A stretch of 64,000 nucleotides of DNA from assembly GCA_903847155.1 (NCBI GenBank), contig CAINCU010000031.1, positions 52,509 to 116,508 on the forward strand, given 5' to 3'. Positions 16,237 to 24,547 of this stretch are shown here, one piece after another. The DNA comes from an uncultured Gallionellaceae bacterium. Its GTDB lineage: Bacteria; Pseudomonadota; Gammaproteobacteria; Burkholderiales; Gallionellaceae. Each line of letters opens with the position of its first letter. Positions within the stretch are counted from its first letter, which is position 1. The translations under genes and the position numbers were made by a program. Below the pieces are notes generated by a model. The model was not told where the DNA came from, made no database searches, and saw only the letters and a list, made by a program, of their open reading frames with translations.

Positions 16237-18657
16237 TTACTTCCTGGGAATAGCACCGCCAAGGTCAGGGGCACTAGCATGCATCCAGCTTACAGCTGCA
16301 TCGTAGTCGTGCAGGATGGGCTTGCCATTCCACACATGCTCTTTCTTGTCCGCTATGAAAGGCACGCCTTCTTTGTTGGTTTCATGGCAAGCGGCACACT
16401 TGAACGGACCATGTGATCCATCAGGGTTGTACTGTGTTGCCTGTTTGTAGCTGGTGACATCAGTAGTCGGCGTAACAGGATATAGACCATGGATAGACTC
16501 ATGACAAGATTGGCACGACAGTCCCGAGTGGCCCTTGGAATAACGCATACCGCTGTACTTGCCCGGCTGGTTGATCGGGAATGCAACACCGCCCTGACCT
16601 TCAACATACGGCGCAGCGTGGCAATCCGCGCAATGCGGAACACCTGGTGCCAGCCAATAGTCACGGCCATTAGTCGCTGCATCGTAAGGAACAGCCAAAG
16701 CACCGGTAGCACCTGCTGGCAACTTCAACGTCTTCACATCAACCGCTGGATTGGCAGACAATATCGTTACATTGATATCACCATCTTCATCCTTGGTCAC
16801 CATTGGGCCGTTACCTTGTAGAGCAATAACGGCGATATCAGGGACCATACGATCTTGTGCCCATGTCTTCAGGATACCGGATTGTCCCGGGGTATCTTCA
16901 CCTTTGCTGTTGAGCACAACCTTAGGATCAAGGTACTTGGTTTTCAACTCTTCAGTAGTGATGCCGATAGCCTTGGCAATCTCATCCAGCGATTTGTTGC
17001 GGATGGTCGTGCCTTCCTGCTTGAACGCATTAGTCAGATTATCGCGCTGATACAGTTCGCGGGACAGTTGGCTATGGCAGTTGGTACACCACAGGCCCTT
17101 GCCACCCTTACCGTTGCCGATATTGGAGACATTATCCTGCATCCACTGGCCGATGGAATTCAGGTGTTCAGGAGTCTCTACACCGTCCTTGTCCTTGTTC
17201 CGGTTGGCGTGCACATCACGTCCGACATAACAACCACCTGCCGCATCGCGATTGTCGCCTTTAGCATAGAAGTTTTTGCCATCCAGAGTGATCGGATACT
17301 TAGTCATACTGCGATCTTCACGGTGCGCCGGGTGGCAACCTTGGCAAGCAGCGGTACGACCCTGCGAGTCAGGCATCGGCACCATGGTTTGGTGCACGGT
17401 ATGTATGGCTTGAGACAATGCTTCGATCGGCTTTTCTACGCCAGTCTTGGGATCCTTAAAGGTCTTGGACTGCAACACACCGATCACGTTGTCAGCATGG
17501 CACTTCTGACACAGAATCGGATCACGACCAAGACGGTTATCCAGTGAACGGCTTTGCGGATTGTAATTCTTCATGAAGTTGGTGCCGGCTTTATCATCAT
17601 GCATTTCCAGAATGGAAACCGAAGTCGCCTTCAGGTTGGCAATCCAGTCACTAGCCCCCAGTCCTTTCCAAAATTCACGCTCTTGTTTGTAGAGTACGAA
17701 TTTATCGCCATTGGCTGTTTTGTTGCCGTGGCAATTTGCGCAGTTAGGAATGTCGATAGGGCTGTCACCTACAAATCGAACAGGCTTACCCGAATGAGAA
17801 TCAATGATTGGCGCGCCTGTACTCGCATCTACCATGCTCACCCAAGCTTCCTGGAACGGTTGAATATCCGCTTCAGTTAACGTCAACGTATCTTGAGCAG
17901 ATGAACGATCAAGAAATGGTGTCAGTGGCAGTCCTAGCGCATCCCAAATTCCCGGATTGGTCAGTACGATAGGCACGTTATCCAGAACTGGTGATTTGGT
18001 AAAAACAATTGTTCCCTTATCGCCAGTATAGTGGAGATGACCACCCTTCATCGGGCTAGGCACCGCCGCTCCAGCAGGACCGTTGTCACGCGGAACTGGT
18101 ATTTGTATGCCAACAAACAATTTTTCCTTGTCTGCGCTGGTTCCCTTGGGATTGGTACCCTTCAGATCCTTGTAGACATATAAGTGAGAAAAATAGGCAT
18201 TGGCTACACTTTCGCCTTTATCAATTTTCCCGTCACCATTGACGTCATATGGCACATCCCAATATTTAAGTTTATTGCCTTCCGAATAGGTATTACCAAT
18301 ATGGCCGTATTCCAATTTAAAACGCTTCTTGCCATCTACCAATACCGATGCATCGGCATCGTCAGCCTCTAGCAACTCTGGAAATTTGCGTTCTCCAGTG
18401 GCAGTTTTAATGACTTGGCTCTGGACTGAATTGTAAGGCGGAAGTACGCAGCAGTAGGTAAAGTCAAACCCTGTGCAGTGCATTCCCAATTCATAATTAA
18501 TAGTAATGTTGTAATCGTTTTTCGGCTTATTTACCGAAACTGCCGTATTGCTAGTTACTGCTTTTGCTTTTGGTGCATGATGATGTACGGCTGCATTTGC
18601 ACAGCCTATCACCAATGCCCAACTCAATACTCCCACTGCTAAAGTTCTGATATTCAC
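16237..18657 (-). CDS. Seven-haem c-type cytochrome with EF-hand-like loop, function unknown
   Basis: An exported 806-residue protein with seven CXXCH haem-binding sites, at residues 306, 383, 438, 524, 676, 715 and 754. The signal peptide contains VIGC at residues 16-19, which could serve as a lipobox and anchor the protein to a membrane. The first 300 residues carry no haem. They include a conserved-looking HCTGFDFTYCCVLPPY near residue 60 and a perfect EF-hand calcium loop, DVNGDGKIDKGE, at 138-149. Two further Asp-rich stretches (NKDKDG at 487, KDEDGD at 622) resemble calcium sites. I recognise no named family. The context of NapC and c4 cytochromes between two sulfite-oxidation loci suggests periplasmic or surface electron transfer, perhaps tied to sulfur compounds. 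Confidence 0.85.
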   Translation of the reverse strand: MNIRTLAVGVLSWALVIGCANAAVHHHAPKAKAVTSNTAVSVNKPKNDYNITINYELGMHCTGFDFTYCCVLPPYNSVQSQVIKTATGERKFPELLEADDADASVLVDGKKRFKLEYGHIGNTYSEGNKLKYWDVPYDVNGDGKIDKGESVANAYFSHLYVYKDLKGTNPKGTSADKEKLFVGIQIPVPRDNGPAGAAVPSPMKGGHLHYTGDKGTIVFTKSPVLDNVPIVLTNPGIWDALGLPLTPFLDRSSAQDTLTLTEADIQPFQEAWVSMVDASTGAPIIDSHSGKPVRFVGDSPIDIPNCANCHGNKTANGDKFVLYKQEREFWKGLGASDWIANLKATSVSILEMHDDKAGTNFMKNYNPQSRSLDNRLGRDPILCQKCHADNVIGVLQSKTFKDPKTGVEKPIEALSQAIHTVHQTMVPMPDSQGRTAACQGCHPAHREDRSMTKYPITLDGKNFYAKGDNRDAAGGCYVGRDVHANRNKDKDGVETPEHLNSIGQWMQDNVSNIGNGKGGKGLWCTNCHSQLSRELYQRDNLTNAFKQEGTTIRNKSLDEIAKAIGITTEELKTKYLDPKVVLNSKGEDTPGQSGILKTWAQDRMVPDIAVIALQGNGPMVTKDEDGDINVTILSANPAVDVKTLKLPAGATGALAVPYDAATNGRDYWLAPGVPHCADCHAAPYVEGQGGVAFPINQPGKYSGMRYSKGHSGLSCQSCHESIHGLYPVTPTTDVTSYKQATQYNPDGSHGPFKCAACHETNKEGVPFIADKKEHVWNGKPILHDYDAAVSWMHASAPDLGGAIPRK

Positions 18658-18947
18658 TGAGCACCCCCTTTTAGTTGTTATCTCATAGAAACCCTACCAC
18701 CATAACCGGCCCAATCAAATACAACCTCCGGTTAAGGCAATACGTCCTGCGATCAATACTTCATACTTCTACCGCTTTAAATACGCCTTTTCAAAAAATA
18801 CAACTATTTAAATACAACGTAAACAAGGTGTGCTAGTAAAATTTGTGCATCAAAGTCGTGATATCTTGCTAAAAACAGCAGGCCTCCTGCAACTCCATTG
18901 CAGCGGCGCTAACACAAGTACCCACTTGCCAAATATATAACTGATTG

Positions 18948-19532
18948 TTACTGAATATGCGGCAGTCGATGCGCTATTCCTTTATGACAGTCAATACAAG
19001 TCTTGCCGGACGCAACCATTGCAGCGTCTGTGTGCTGACTCCTCGCCCCTTTGGCTTGAGACTCAATATCCATAGCCTCGAAGCTGTGACAGTTGCGACA
19101 CCCAATCGAATCCGATTCCTTCATGCGCGACCATTCGCGCTTCGCCATTACCATACGTTTGGCTTCAAATTTTTCCTTGGTATCAATTGTCCCCATCAAC
19201 TCTGCCAGGCAATCGCTCCCAGCCACAATCTTGCGATGCATCTCGCTAAACCAATTCCTTTTTGGCACATGGCAGTCGGAGCACATGGCCCGTACTCCAG
19301 CGGGATTGGAATAATGAATAGTCTTCTTGTATTCTTCCAAGTTGTATCTCATGTCATGACAAGAAGTGCAAAATTCAATTGTATTGGTCGACTCCAATGC
19401 GGTTGTAAAGCCGCCGATAATTCCCGCCAAAACCGCCACAGTCAGTATTCCCAGTAGCGAATATCGAATAACTGGACTATGAAGTACCCATTGTGACTTT
19501 CCCGAACCTTTTGCTTGAGATGGCTCTAACAT
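18948..19532 (-). CDS. NapC/NirT/CymA-type membrane tetrahaem cytochrome c
   Basis: A 194-residue cytochrome with one N-terminal membrane anchor (residues 20-45) and four CXXCH sites at 55, 84, 145 and 179. The layout fits the NapC/NirT family, whose members take electrons from the quinol pool to periplasmic partners; in iron oxidisers, CymA-like members may work in reverse. It lies between the dihaem c4-like gene (89 bases upstream) and the seven-haem gene (290 bases downstream), all on the minus strand. It may link the membrane quinone pool with the seven-haem protein. No nap, nir or nrf genes are present to give it a nitrogen role. Confidence 0.9.
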   Translation of the reverse strand: MLEPSQAKGSGKSQWVLHSPVIRYSLLGILTVAVLAGIIGGFTTALESTNTIEFCTSCHDMRYNLEEYKKTIHYSNPAGVRAMCSDCHVPKRNWFSEMHRKIVAGSDCLAELMGTIDTKEKFEAKRMVMAKREWSRMKESDSIGCRNCHSFEAMDIESQAKGARSQHTDAAMVASGKTCIDCHKGIAHRLPHIQ

Positions 19533-19621
19533 TTATGTTGGTTTTTATTAGAGTTTTTCATTGTTATGAACCGCCTCTTTCGCCTATTAATATACAAACC
19601 CAAATTGACAGCTTAAAACTA

Positions 19622-20248
19622 TTACTTAAAGCTGCCGTAATAATTGATAAGCGCATCAATATCAGCCTGATTAAGATCGTCTAATTTCGCCTTCATTTTT
19701 TTAGCGACAGGGCGTTTTCCGGAATTGAATTCTTCAAAAGCCTGTTTTAGGTAGGGCATCCATTGACCCGCCGGCATGCCAGCATCGTCTTTGGCAAGAG
19801 TCCCTCCTTCAGAGTGACATTTTTCGCAGGACATATCATGCACATCCTTACCTTTCTTTGCCAGTTCAGGATCAAATTTCTGTTTGGCTCGGACAAACTT
19901 CTGTTTGGAAAAATACTCAGCGACTTCCTTCATATCAGCGTCGCTAAAACCCTTGACCATTTCGCACATGTCAGTCTTCTTGCCTTTCTTACTCCCTGCA
20001 CGGTACTTGGTCTCTGGACAATTCCTCTCTTTATCCTTATATGCTTTCATATTATTGACAAGAAAACCCACCGAATACCCACCTATAATTGGCACATCCA
20101 ACTCGGTGCTGGCACCAGCCTTTCCATGACAATCCGCACAGACTGCGACTTTCTTGCTCACGTCGGCCGCACAAGCATTGCTCGCCAGAGATAATCCAAA
20201 TAAAACAACACTAAACAATAAAATGTACTCAAGCAATCTTATCTTCAT
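19622..20248 (-). CDS. Dihaem cytochrome c4-like protein
   Basis: A periplasmic protein of 208 residues with a signal peptide ending near ACAA and two cytochrome-c domains. The haem sites are CADCH at 37-41 and CEKCH at 141-145. The first domain also contains two non-haem cysteines (residues 77 and 95). Two-domain c4-type cytochromes shuttle electrons in the periplasm; FccA, the cytochrome subunit of sulfide dehydrogenase, has a similar build, but no flavoprotein FccB is adjacent. It is the first gene downstream of a promoter with the shared sulfur motif, so it is probably expressed together with soeABC and tusA-dsrE2. It is divergent from sat. Confidence 0.87.
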   Translation of the reverse strand: MKIRLLEYILLFSVVLFGLSLASNACAADVSKKVAVCADCHGKAGASTELDVPIIGGYSVGFLVNNMKAYKDKERNCPETKYRAGSKKGKKTDMCEMVKGFSDADMKEVAEYFSKQKFVRAKQKFDPELAKKGKDVHDMSCEKCHSEGGTLAKDDAGMPAGQWMPYLKQAFEEFNSGKRPVAKKMKAKLDDLNQADIDALINYYGSFK

Positions 20249-20338
20249 GGCGTAGTAATCTCACAAATTATTGTCAGTCAGCTTTTTACCCAATATTACT
20301 CTTCCCTAATATAGCCTTGCTGTCATTAAGGGTAAGTA

Positions 20339-20430
20339 AGTATGCGTATAGCTCAGCGGTGCTTCCATAGCCGTGATGGGGGGGTAGCGACATAACCCAT
20401 AAGAGGGGTGTGACGTTCAACCCATGAGAG
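20339..20430 (-). promoter_or_regulatory. Sulfur-regulon promoter of the c4/NapC cytochrome operon
   Basis: On the minus strand ATGGGTTAT (20392-20400) is followed after 19 bases by GGCTATGG (20365-20372), then after exactly 20 bases by CATACT (20339-20344). A further CTCTCATGGGTTGAACG begins 25 bases upstream of CTCTTATGGGTT, giving a direct repeat with a 25-base step. The element lies in the divergent gap to sat and could serve that gene from the other side. Confidence 0.7.
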
Positions 20431-20510
20431 GTATCGCAGAAAAGTCGATGTTGCTCTAGTGTGCCGAGCCTGTGATTTCACAAGAAGTTTGACTAAATAG
20501 GGAGACAAAT

Positions 20511-21686
20511 ATGGCATTGGTAAACCCACATGGCGGGGGGGATCTTAACCCGTTGTTGCTCGAAGGCGCAGCTCTTAAAACCGAGCTCGAAAAAGCGAAG
20601 AAATTACCGCAAGTCAAAGTAAGTTCCCGTGAGAAGGGCGATATTATTATGCTCGGCATCGGCGGATTTACCCCGCTTGACGGCTTTATGACACATGCTG
20701 ACTGGCAAGGCGTGTGCGACGGCATGAAAACTGCCAATGGCTTGTTCTGGCCAATCCCCATTACTCTCTCTGTCGGACAAGCAGTCGCTGATACGATTAA
20801 AACAGGTCAGGAAATTGCACTGGTTGACGCGGAAAATAGCGAAGTGCTGGCTACCATGATGGTCACTGAGAAATATGTGATCGACAAAGCGCATGAATGC
20901 GCTATGGTATTCAAGACAACCGACCCAAAACACCCTGGTGTAAAGATGGTGATGGAACAGGGCGATGTCAATCTGGCTGGTTCCATCAAAGTGCTATCCC
21001 AAGGCGGCTTCCCGGAAAAATACCCGGAATTATTTAAGACACCGGCAGAAACACGCGCGCTGTTCACACAGATGGGTTGGTCCAAGATTGCCTGCTTCCA
21101 AACACGTAACCCAATGCACCGTTCGCATGAATATCTGGCAAAGATTGCAATTGAAGTGTGCGATGGCGTGATGATTCACTCCTTACTGGGCAATCTCAAG
21201 CCGGGCGATATTCCTGCTGAAGTACGAGCCAAAGCAATCGGCACGCTGACCGAGAAATATTTCGTCAAGAAAACCGTGGTTCAGGCTGGCTATCCGCTAG
21301 ATATGCGCTATGCCGGGCCGCGCGAAGCATTGTTGCATGCCGTGTTCCGCCAGAACTATGGTTGTTCTCATCAGATCGTTGGGCGCGACCATGCTGGCGT
21401 TGGAAGTTACTACGGCCCGTTTGATGCGCACGCAATTTTTGACCATGTACCGAAAGGCGCATTGGAAACCGAAGCGCTTAAAATTGATATATCATTCTGG
21501 TGTTATAAGTGCGGCGGAATGGCTTCTGCCAAAACTTGCCCTCATGATGATGCAGATCGTTTGCAAGTATCTGGAACGCAGTTGCGCAATGCGCTTTCTA
21601 AAGGTGAGGATGTGCCTGCCGAATTTAGTCGCCCTGAAGTGCTGGTTATTCTGCGCAGCTATTATTCATCACTTGAGGCAAAATAG
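20511..21686 (+). CDS. sat: Sulfate adenylyltransferase (ATP sulfurylase, dissimilatory type)
   Basis: Sat interconverts sulfate plus ATP and APS plus pyrophosphate. In sulfur oxidisers it runs toward sulfate, yielding ATP from APS and pyrophosphate. The 391-residue protein has the conserved [12 protein letters not shown] motif (ATP binding, HxxH) near residue 198 and [13 protein letters not shown] near residue 292. A zinc-type set CYKCGG...CPH follows near residue 330. It lacks an APS-kinase domain, as usual for the dissimilatory enzyme. The start has AGGGAGA eight bases upstream. It lies divergent to the cytochrome operon and directly upstream of aprBA, making a complete indirect sulfite-to-sulfate route. 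Confidence 0.96.
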   Translation: MALVNPHGGGDLNPLLLEGAALKTELEKAKKLPQVKVSSREKGDIIMLGIGGFTPLDGFMTHADWQGVCDGMKTANGLFWPIPITLSVGQAVADTIKTGQEIALVDAENSEVLATMMVTEKYVIDKAHECAMVFKTTDPKHPGVKMVMEQGDVNLAGSIKVLSQGGFPEKYPELFKTPAETRALFTQMGWSKIACFQTRNPMHRSHEYLAKIAIEVCDGVMIHSLLGNLKPGDIPAEVRAKAIGTLTEKYFVKKTVVQAGYPLDMRYAGPREALLHAVFRQNYGCSHQIVGRDHAGVGSYYGPFDAHAIFDHVPKGALETEALKIDISFWCYKCGGMASAKTCPHDDADRLQVSGTQLRNALSKGEDVPAEFSRPEVLVILRSYYSSLEAK

Positions 21687-21701
21687 TAAATATAGTTTGT
21701 T

Positions 21702-21740
21702 CGGGCTGTTATAAAACAGCCCGTTCGTAAATTTTTTGTT
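21702..21740 (+). terminator. Hairpin between sat and aprB
   Basis: CGGGCTGTT pairs with AACAGCCCG (21702-21723), followed by TTCGTAAATTTTTTG. It lies about 15 bases after the sat stop codon, so sat and aprBA may be partly or wholly separate transcripts. Confidence 0.65.
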
Positions 21741-21820
21741 GTAGTCCGTTCATTTTTTTATGTTGTACATAGAGAATTGAGTTTGTGTTTTTTTAATGTG
21801 TTTTTTAATGGAGGTTACAG

Positions 21821-22297
21821 ATGCCAACTTTTGTACGTACCGAAAAGTGCGATGGCTGCAAAGGTCAAGACAAGACCGCTTGCATGTACATTTGCCCGCA
21901 TGATCTGATGAAGCTGGACAAAGACGGTTCCGAGACTGGGCACGCCATGAAGGCGTTCAATCAAGAGCCGGAGCAATGCTGGGAATGTTATTCCTGCGTG
22001 AAGATTTGCCCGCAGAGCGCTATCGAAGTGCGCCACTATGCCGACATCGTGCCTCTGGGCGGCTCGGTACAACCGTTGCGCGGTTCCGACTCAATCATGT
22101 GGACCATCAAGTTCCGTAATGGTGTCATGAAGCGTTTCAAATTCCCTATCCGTACCACCTCAGAAGGTTCCATCGACCCCTACGGCAACAAGCCGATGCC
22201 GAAAGTTGCTGAACTCACCGTTGACGGCGTGTTCACCAAGAGCATGATGGGCGGTTTCCGTGCTGGCAAGCCGGAAGAACTGATTCGCCGCAAGTAA
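21821..22297 (+). CDS. aprB: Adenylylsulfate (APS) reductase, beta subunit
   Basis: AprB is the two-cluster ferredoxin-like subunit that passes electrons to or from the FAD of AprA. The 158-residue protein has the cysteine groups CDGCKGQDKTACMYIC at 10-25 and CWECYSCVKIC at about 53-63, which bind two [4Fe-4S] clusters. A C-terminal tail (about residues 90-158) is the part that wraps around AprA in known structures. GGAGG lies seven bases before the start. aprA follows after 30 bases. Confidence 0.96.
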   Translation: MPTFVRTEKCDGCKGQDKTACMYICPHDLMKLDKDGSETGHAMKAFNQEPEQCWECYSCVKICPQSAIEVRHYADIVPLGGSVQPLRGSDSIMWTIKFRNGVMKRFKFPIRTTSEGSIDPYGNKPMPKVAELTVDGVFTKSMMGGFRAGKPEELIRRK

Positions 22298-22327
22298 GCG
22301 ACCCTTAATTGAAACAGGAGCTAAGAA

Positions 22328-24364
22328 ATGTCTGAAGGAACTTTTGGTAATCCACGAATCGTCGAAGAAGAACTCGACATCCTGCTGATCGGCGGCGGCA
22401 TGGCCTGCTGCGGCACAGCTTACGAAATGATGCGTTGGGCCGAGGCTGTTAAAGCTGAAAAAGGTATCGACCTTAAAATCAAACTGGTTGACAAGGCCGC
22501 AATGGATCGTTCCGGTGCTGTAGCGCAGGGTCTGTCTGCGATCAACACCTATATCGGCCCGGATCAAGACCCAGCCGATTACGCTCGTATGGTCTCCAAT
22601 GACCTAATGGGCATCACCCGTGATGACTTGGCTTACGACGTGGGTCGTAACGTTGATGATTCGGTGCACTTGTTTGAAGAATGGGGTCTGCCCGTCTGGA
22701 AGACTGATGCAACCGGTGTGCGTCATGACGGCGCCGATTCCATCAAGGAAGGCCTGCCTACGCTGAAAGACGGCGGCAAGCCTGTACGTTCCGGCAAATG
22801 GCAAATCATGATCAACGGCGAATCCTACAAGTGGATCGTCGCTGAAGCTGCTAAAAAGGTGTTGGGTTTGAGCCGTATCGAAGAGCGTATCTTCATCGTC
22901 AAGCTGGTCAACGACAAGAACGATCCAAGCCGCATCGCCGGCGCAGTCGGTTTCTCCGTTCGCGACAACACTCTGCATATCTACAAAGCAAAGGCCATCA
23001 TGCTAGCCGCTGGCGGTTGCGTGAACTTGTTCCGTCCGCGTTCTGTGGGTGAAGGACAAGGTCGTGCTTGGTATCCAGTGTGGAACGCAGGTTCGACCTA
23101 CGCCATGGCTGCTGAAGCCGGCGCGGAAATGACCATGATGGAAAACCGCTTTGTGCCCGCCCGTTTCAAGGACGGCTACGGCCCGGTAGGCGCATGGTTC
23201 CTGTTGTTCAAGGCCAAGGCTACCAATGCCTACGGCGAGGACTACATGGTCAAGAACAAGGAAATGCTGAATGACTATCCTCCTTACGGTCAAGCTGCTG
23301 TTCCTGCCTCTTGCCTGCGCAATCACCTCATGCTTAAAGAGATGAAAGAAGGCCGTGGCCCGATCTACATGGACACCGTTACAGCGCTCGCCAAGCTGAA
23401 AGAAACACTGACTCCCAAGGAAGTGAAACACCTCGAAGCTGAAGCATGGGAAGATTTCCTTGATATGTGTATCGGCCAGTGCGGTATCTGGGTCGGTGAA
23501 AACATCGAGCCGGAAAAGAAGATGTCCGAATTGATGCCAACCGAGCCCTACCTGCTTGGCTCACACTCCGGTTGCTGCGGCATCTGGGTGTCCGGTCCGA
23601 CCGACGTTGGCGCACCGACGGCTGCCGATCCTGAAGAAGATGGCGTACCGGCACACCTGCCGCGCGGCTGGAACTGGGGCTATCGCTCCATGACCACCGT
23701 GAAGGGTCTGTTCACTGCTGGCGACGGCGTGGGCGCATCTGGACACAAGTTCTCTTCCGGTTCACACGCAGAAGGCCGTTTGGCTGCCAAGGCGATGGTC
23801 AAATACGCACTCGACAACAAGGACTGGAAAGTTGAACTCGACACCCCAGCTGCACAACTGGCCGAAGAAATCTACAAGCCAGTACGCAACTTCCTTGAGC
23901 ACAAGGACTACTCCACTGCTATCGATGTAAACCCGAACTACATTGTGCCAAAGATGCTGCAAATGCGTTTGCAGAAAATTATGGACGAGTACGTTGCTGG
24001 CGTTGGTACATACTACAACACCAACGACAAGATGCTCGCCGTGGCAGAAGAGAAGCTGGAAATGCTGAAGGAAGACGCCAAGAAGATGCGTGCGAAGGAT
24101 CTGCACGAACTGCTGCGCGCTTGGGAAAACTACCATCGCATCTTGACTGCCGAAGCACATATGAAGCACATTCAGTTCCGTGAAGAGAGCCGTTATCCTG
24201 GCTTCTACTACCGCACCGACAAGAACTTCGTCGATGAAAAGAACTGGCATTGTTTCGTCAACTCCATCTACGACAAGACAAGTCACAAGTGGACTTGTTT
24301 CAAGCGTAAGCACGTGGATTTGGTGGACAAGTCCAAGCTGTTCAAAGCGGCAGTGCCACACTAA
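22328..24364 (+). CDS. aprA: Adenylylsulfate (APS) reductase, alpha subunit
   Basis: AprA is the FAD-containing catalytic subunit. In a sulfur oxidiser it joins sulfite and AMP to form APS in the cytoplasm, releasing two electrons. The 678-residue chain starts with a Rossmann FAD site (EELDILLIGGGMACCGTAYE). It later has NMENRFVPARFKDGYGPVG-type substrate-site sequence (seen as MMENRFVPARFKDGYGPVG) and the SGSHAEGRLAAKAMVKY segment that closes the flavin domain. The product goes to Sat. The electron acceptor may be AprM or QmoABC, neither of which is visible here, which leaves the membrane link unknown. A terminator follows. Confidence 0.96.
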   Translation: MSEGTFGNPRIVEEELDILLIGGGMACCGTAYEMMRWAEAVKAEKGIDLKIKLVDKAAMDRSGAVAQGLSAINTYIGPDQDPADYARMVSNDLMGITRDDLAYDVGRNVDDSVHLFEEWGLPVWKTDATGVRHDGADSIKEGLPTLKDGGKPVRSGKWQIMINGESYKWIVAEAAKKVLGLSRIEERIFIVKLVNDKNDPSRIAGAVGFSVRDNTLHIYKAKAIMLAAGGCVNLFRPRSVGEGQGRAWYPVWNAGSTYAMAAEAGAEMTMMENRFVPARFKDGYGPVGAWFLLFKAKATNAYGEDYMVKNKEMLNDYPPYGQAAVPASCLRNHLMLKEMKEGRGPIYMDTVTALAKLKETLTPKEVKHLEAEAWEDFLDMCIGQCGIWVGENIEPEKKMSELMPTEPYLLGSHSGCCGIWVSGPTDVGAPTAADPEEDGVPAHLPRGWNWGYRSMTTVKGLFTAGDGVGASGHKFSSGSHAEGRLAAKAMVKYALDNKDWKVELDTPAAQLAEEIYKPVRNFLEHKDYSTAIDVNPNYIVPKMLQMRLQKIMDEYVAGVGTYYNTNDKMLAVAEEKLEMLKEDAKKMRAKDLHELLRAWENYHRILTAEAHMKHIQFREESRYPGFYYRTDKNFVDEKNWHCFVNSIYDKTSHKWTCFKRKHVDLVDKSKLFKAAVPH

Positions 24365-24390
24365 GCTGACGTAAAGCAGTTTGCATGGCA

Positions 24391-24423
24391 AAATCGGGCA
24401 TCGCAAGATGCCCGATTTTTTCT
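24391..24423 (+). terminator. Terminator after aprA
   Basis: ATCGGGCATC and GATGCCCGAT form a 10-bp stem around GCAA, followed by TTTTTT. It lies 27 bases past the aprA stop codon. Confidence 0.88.
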
Positions 24424-24435
24424 ACAGGGCAATTC

Positions 24436-24516
24436 GTCCACGAAAGACACGAAACTCACGAAAATTTTCAGCGCAATTTTTTGAAGTCTTTCGTGCCTTT
24501 AGTGTCTTTCGTGGAC
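24436..24516. repeat. 15-bp perfect inverted repeat between aprA and the YkgJ-like gene
   Basis: GTCCACGAAAGACAC at 24436-24450 is repeated in inverted orientation at 24502-24516. Imperfect copies of the ACGAAA and TTTCGTG core lie between them. The block spans most of the gap. It could be a transposon-derived relic or a regulatory hairpin; it lacks a T-tract typical of terminators. Confidence 0.6.
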
Positions 24517-24547
24517 ACGTTGTTATTACCAATGTAAAGAGAAAAAG

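Noticed and set aside
18700..18734. A fourth copy of the sulfur promoter motif upstream of the seven-haem gene (CCGGTTATGGTGG on the minus strand).
   Set aside because: The GGCTATGG-like box is present, but there is no ATGGGTTAT box at the right distance and no -10 box 20 bases downstream. It also forms a separate TAACCGG/CCGGTTA inverted repeat, so the match may be chance.
19622..20248. FccA, the cytochrome subunit of flavocytochrome c sulfide dehydrogenase.
   Set aside because: The dihaem build fits, but no flavoprotein FccB gene lies next to it. I keep the general c4-like call.
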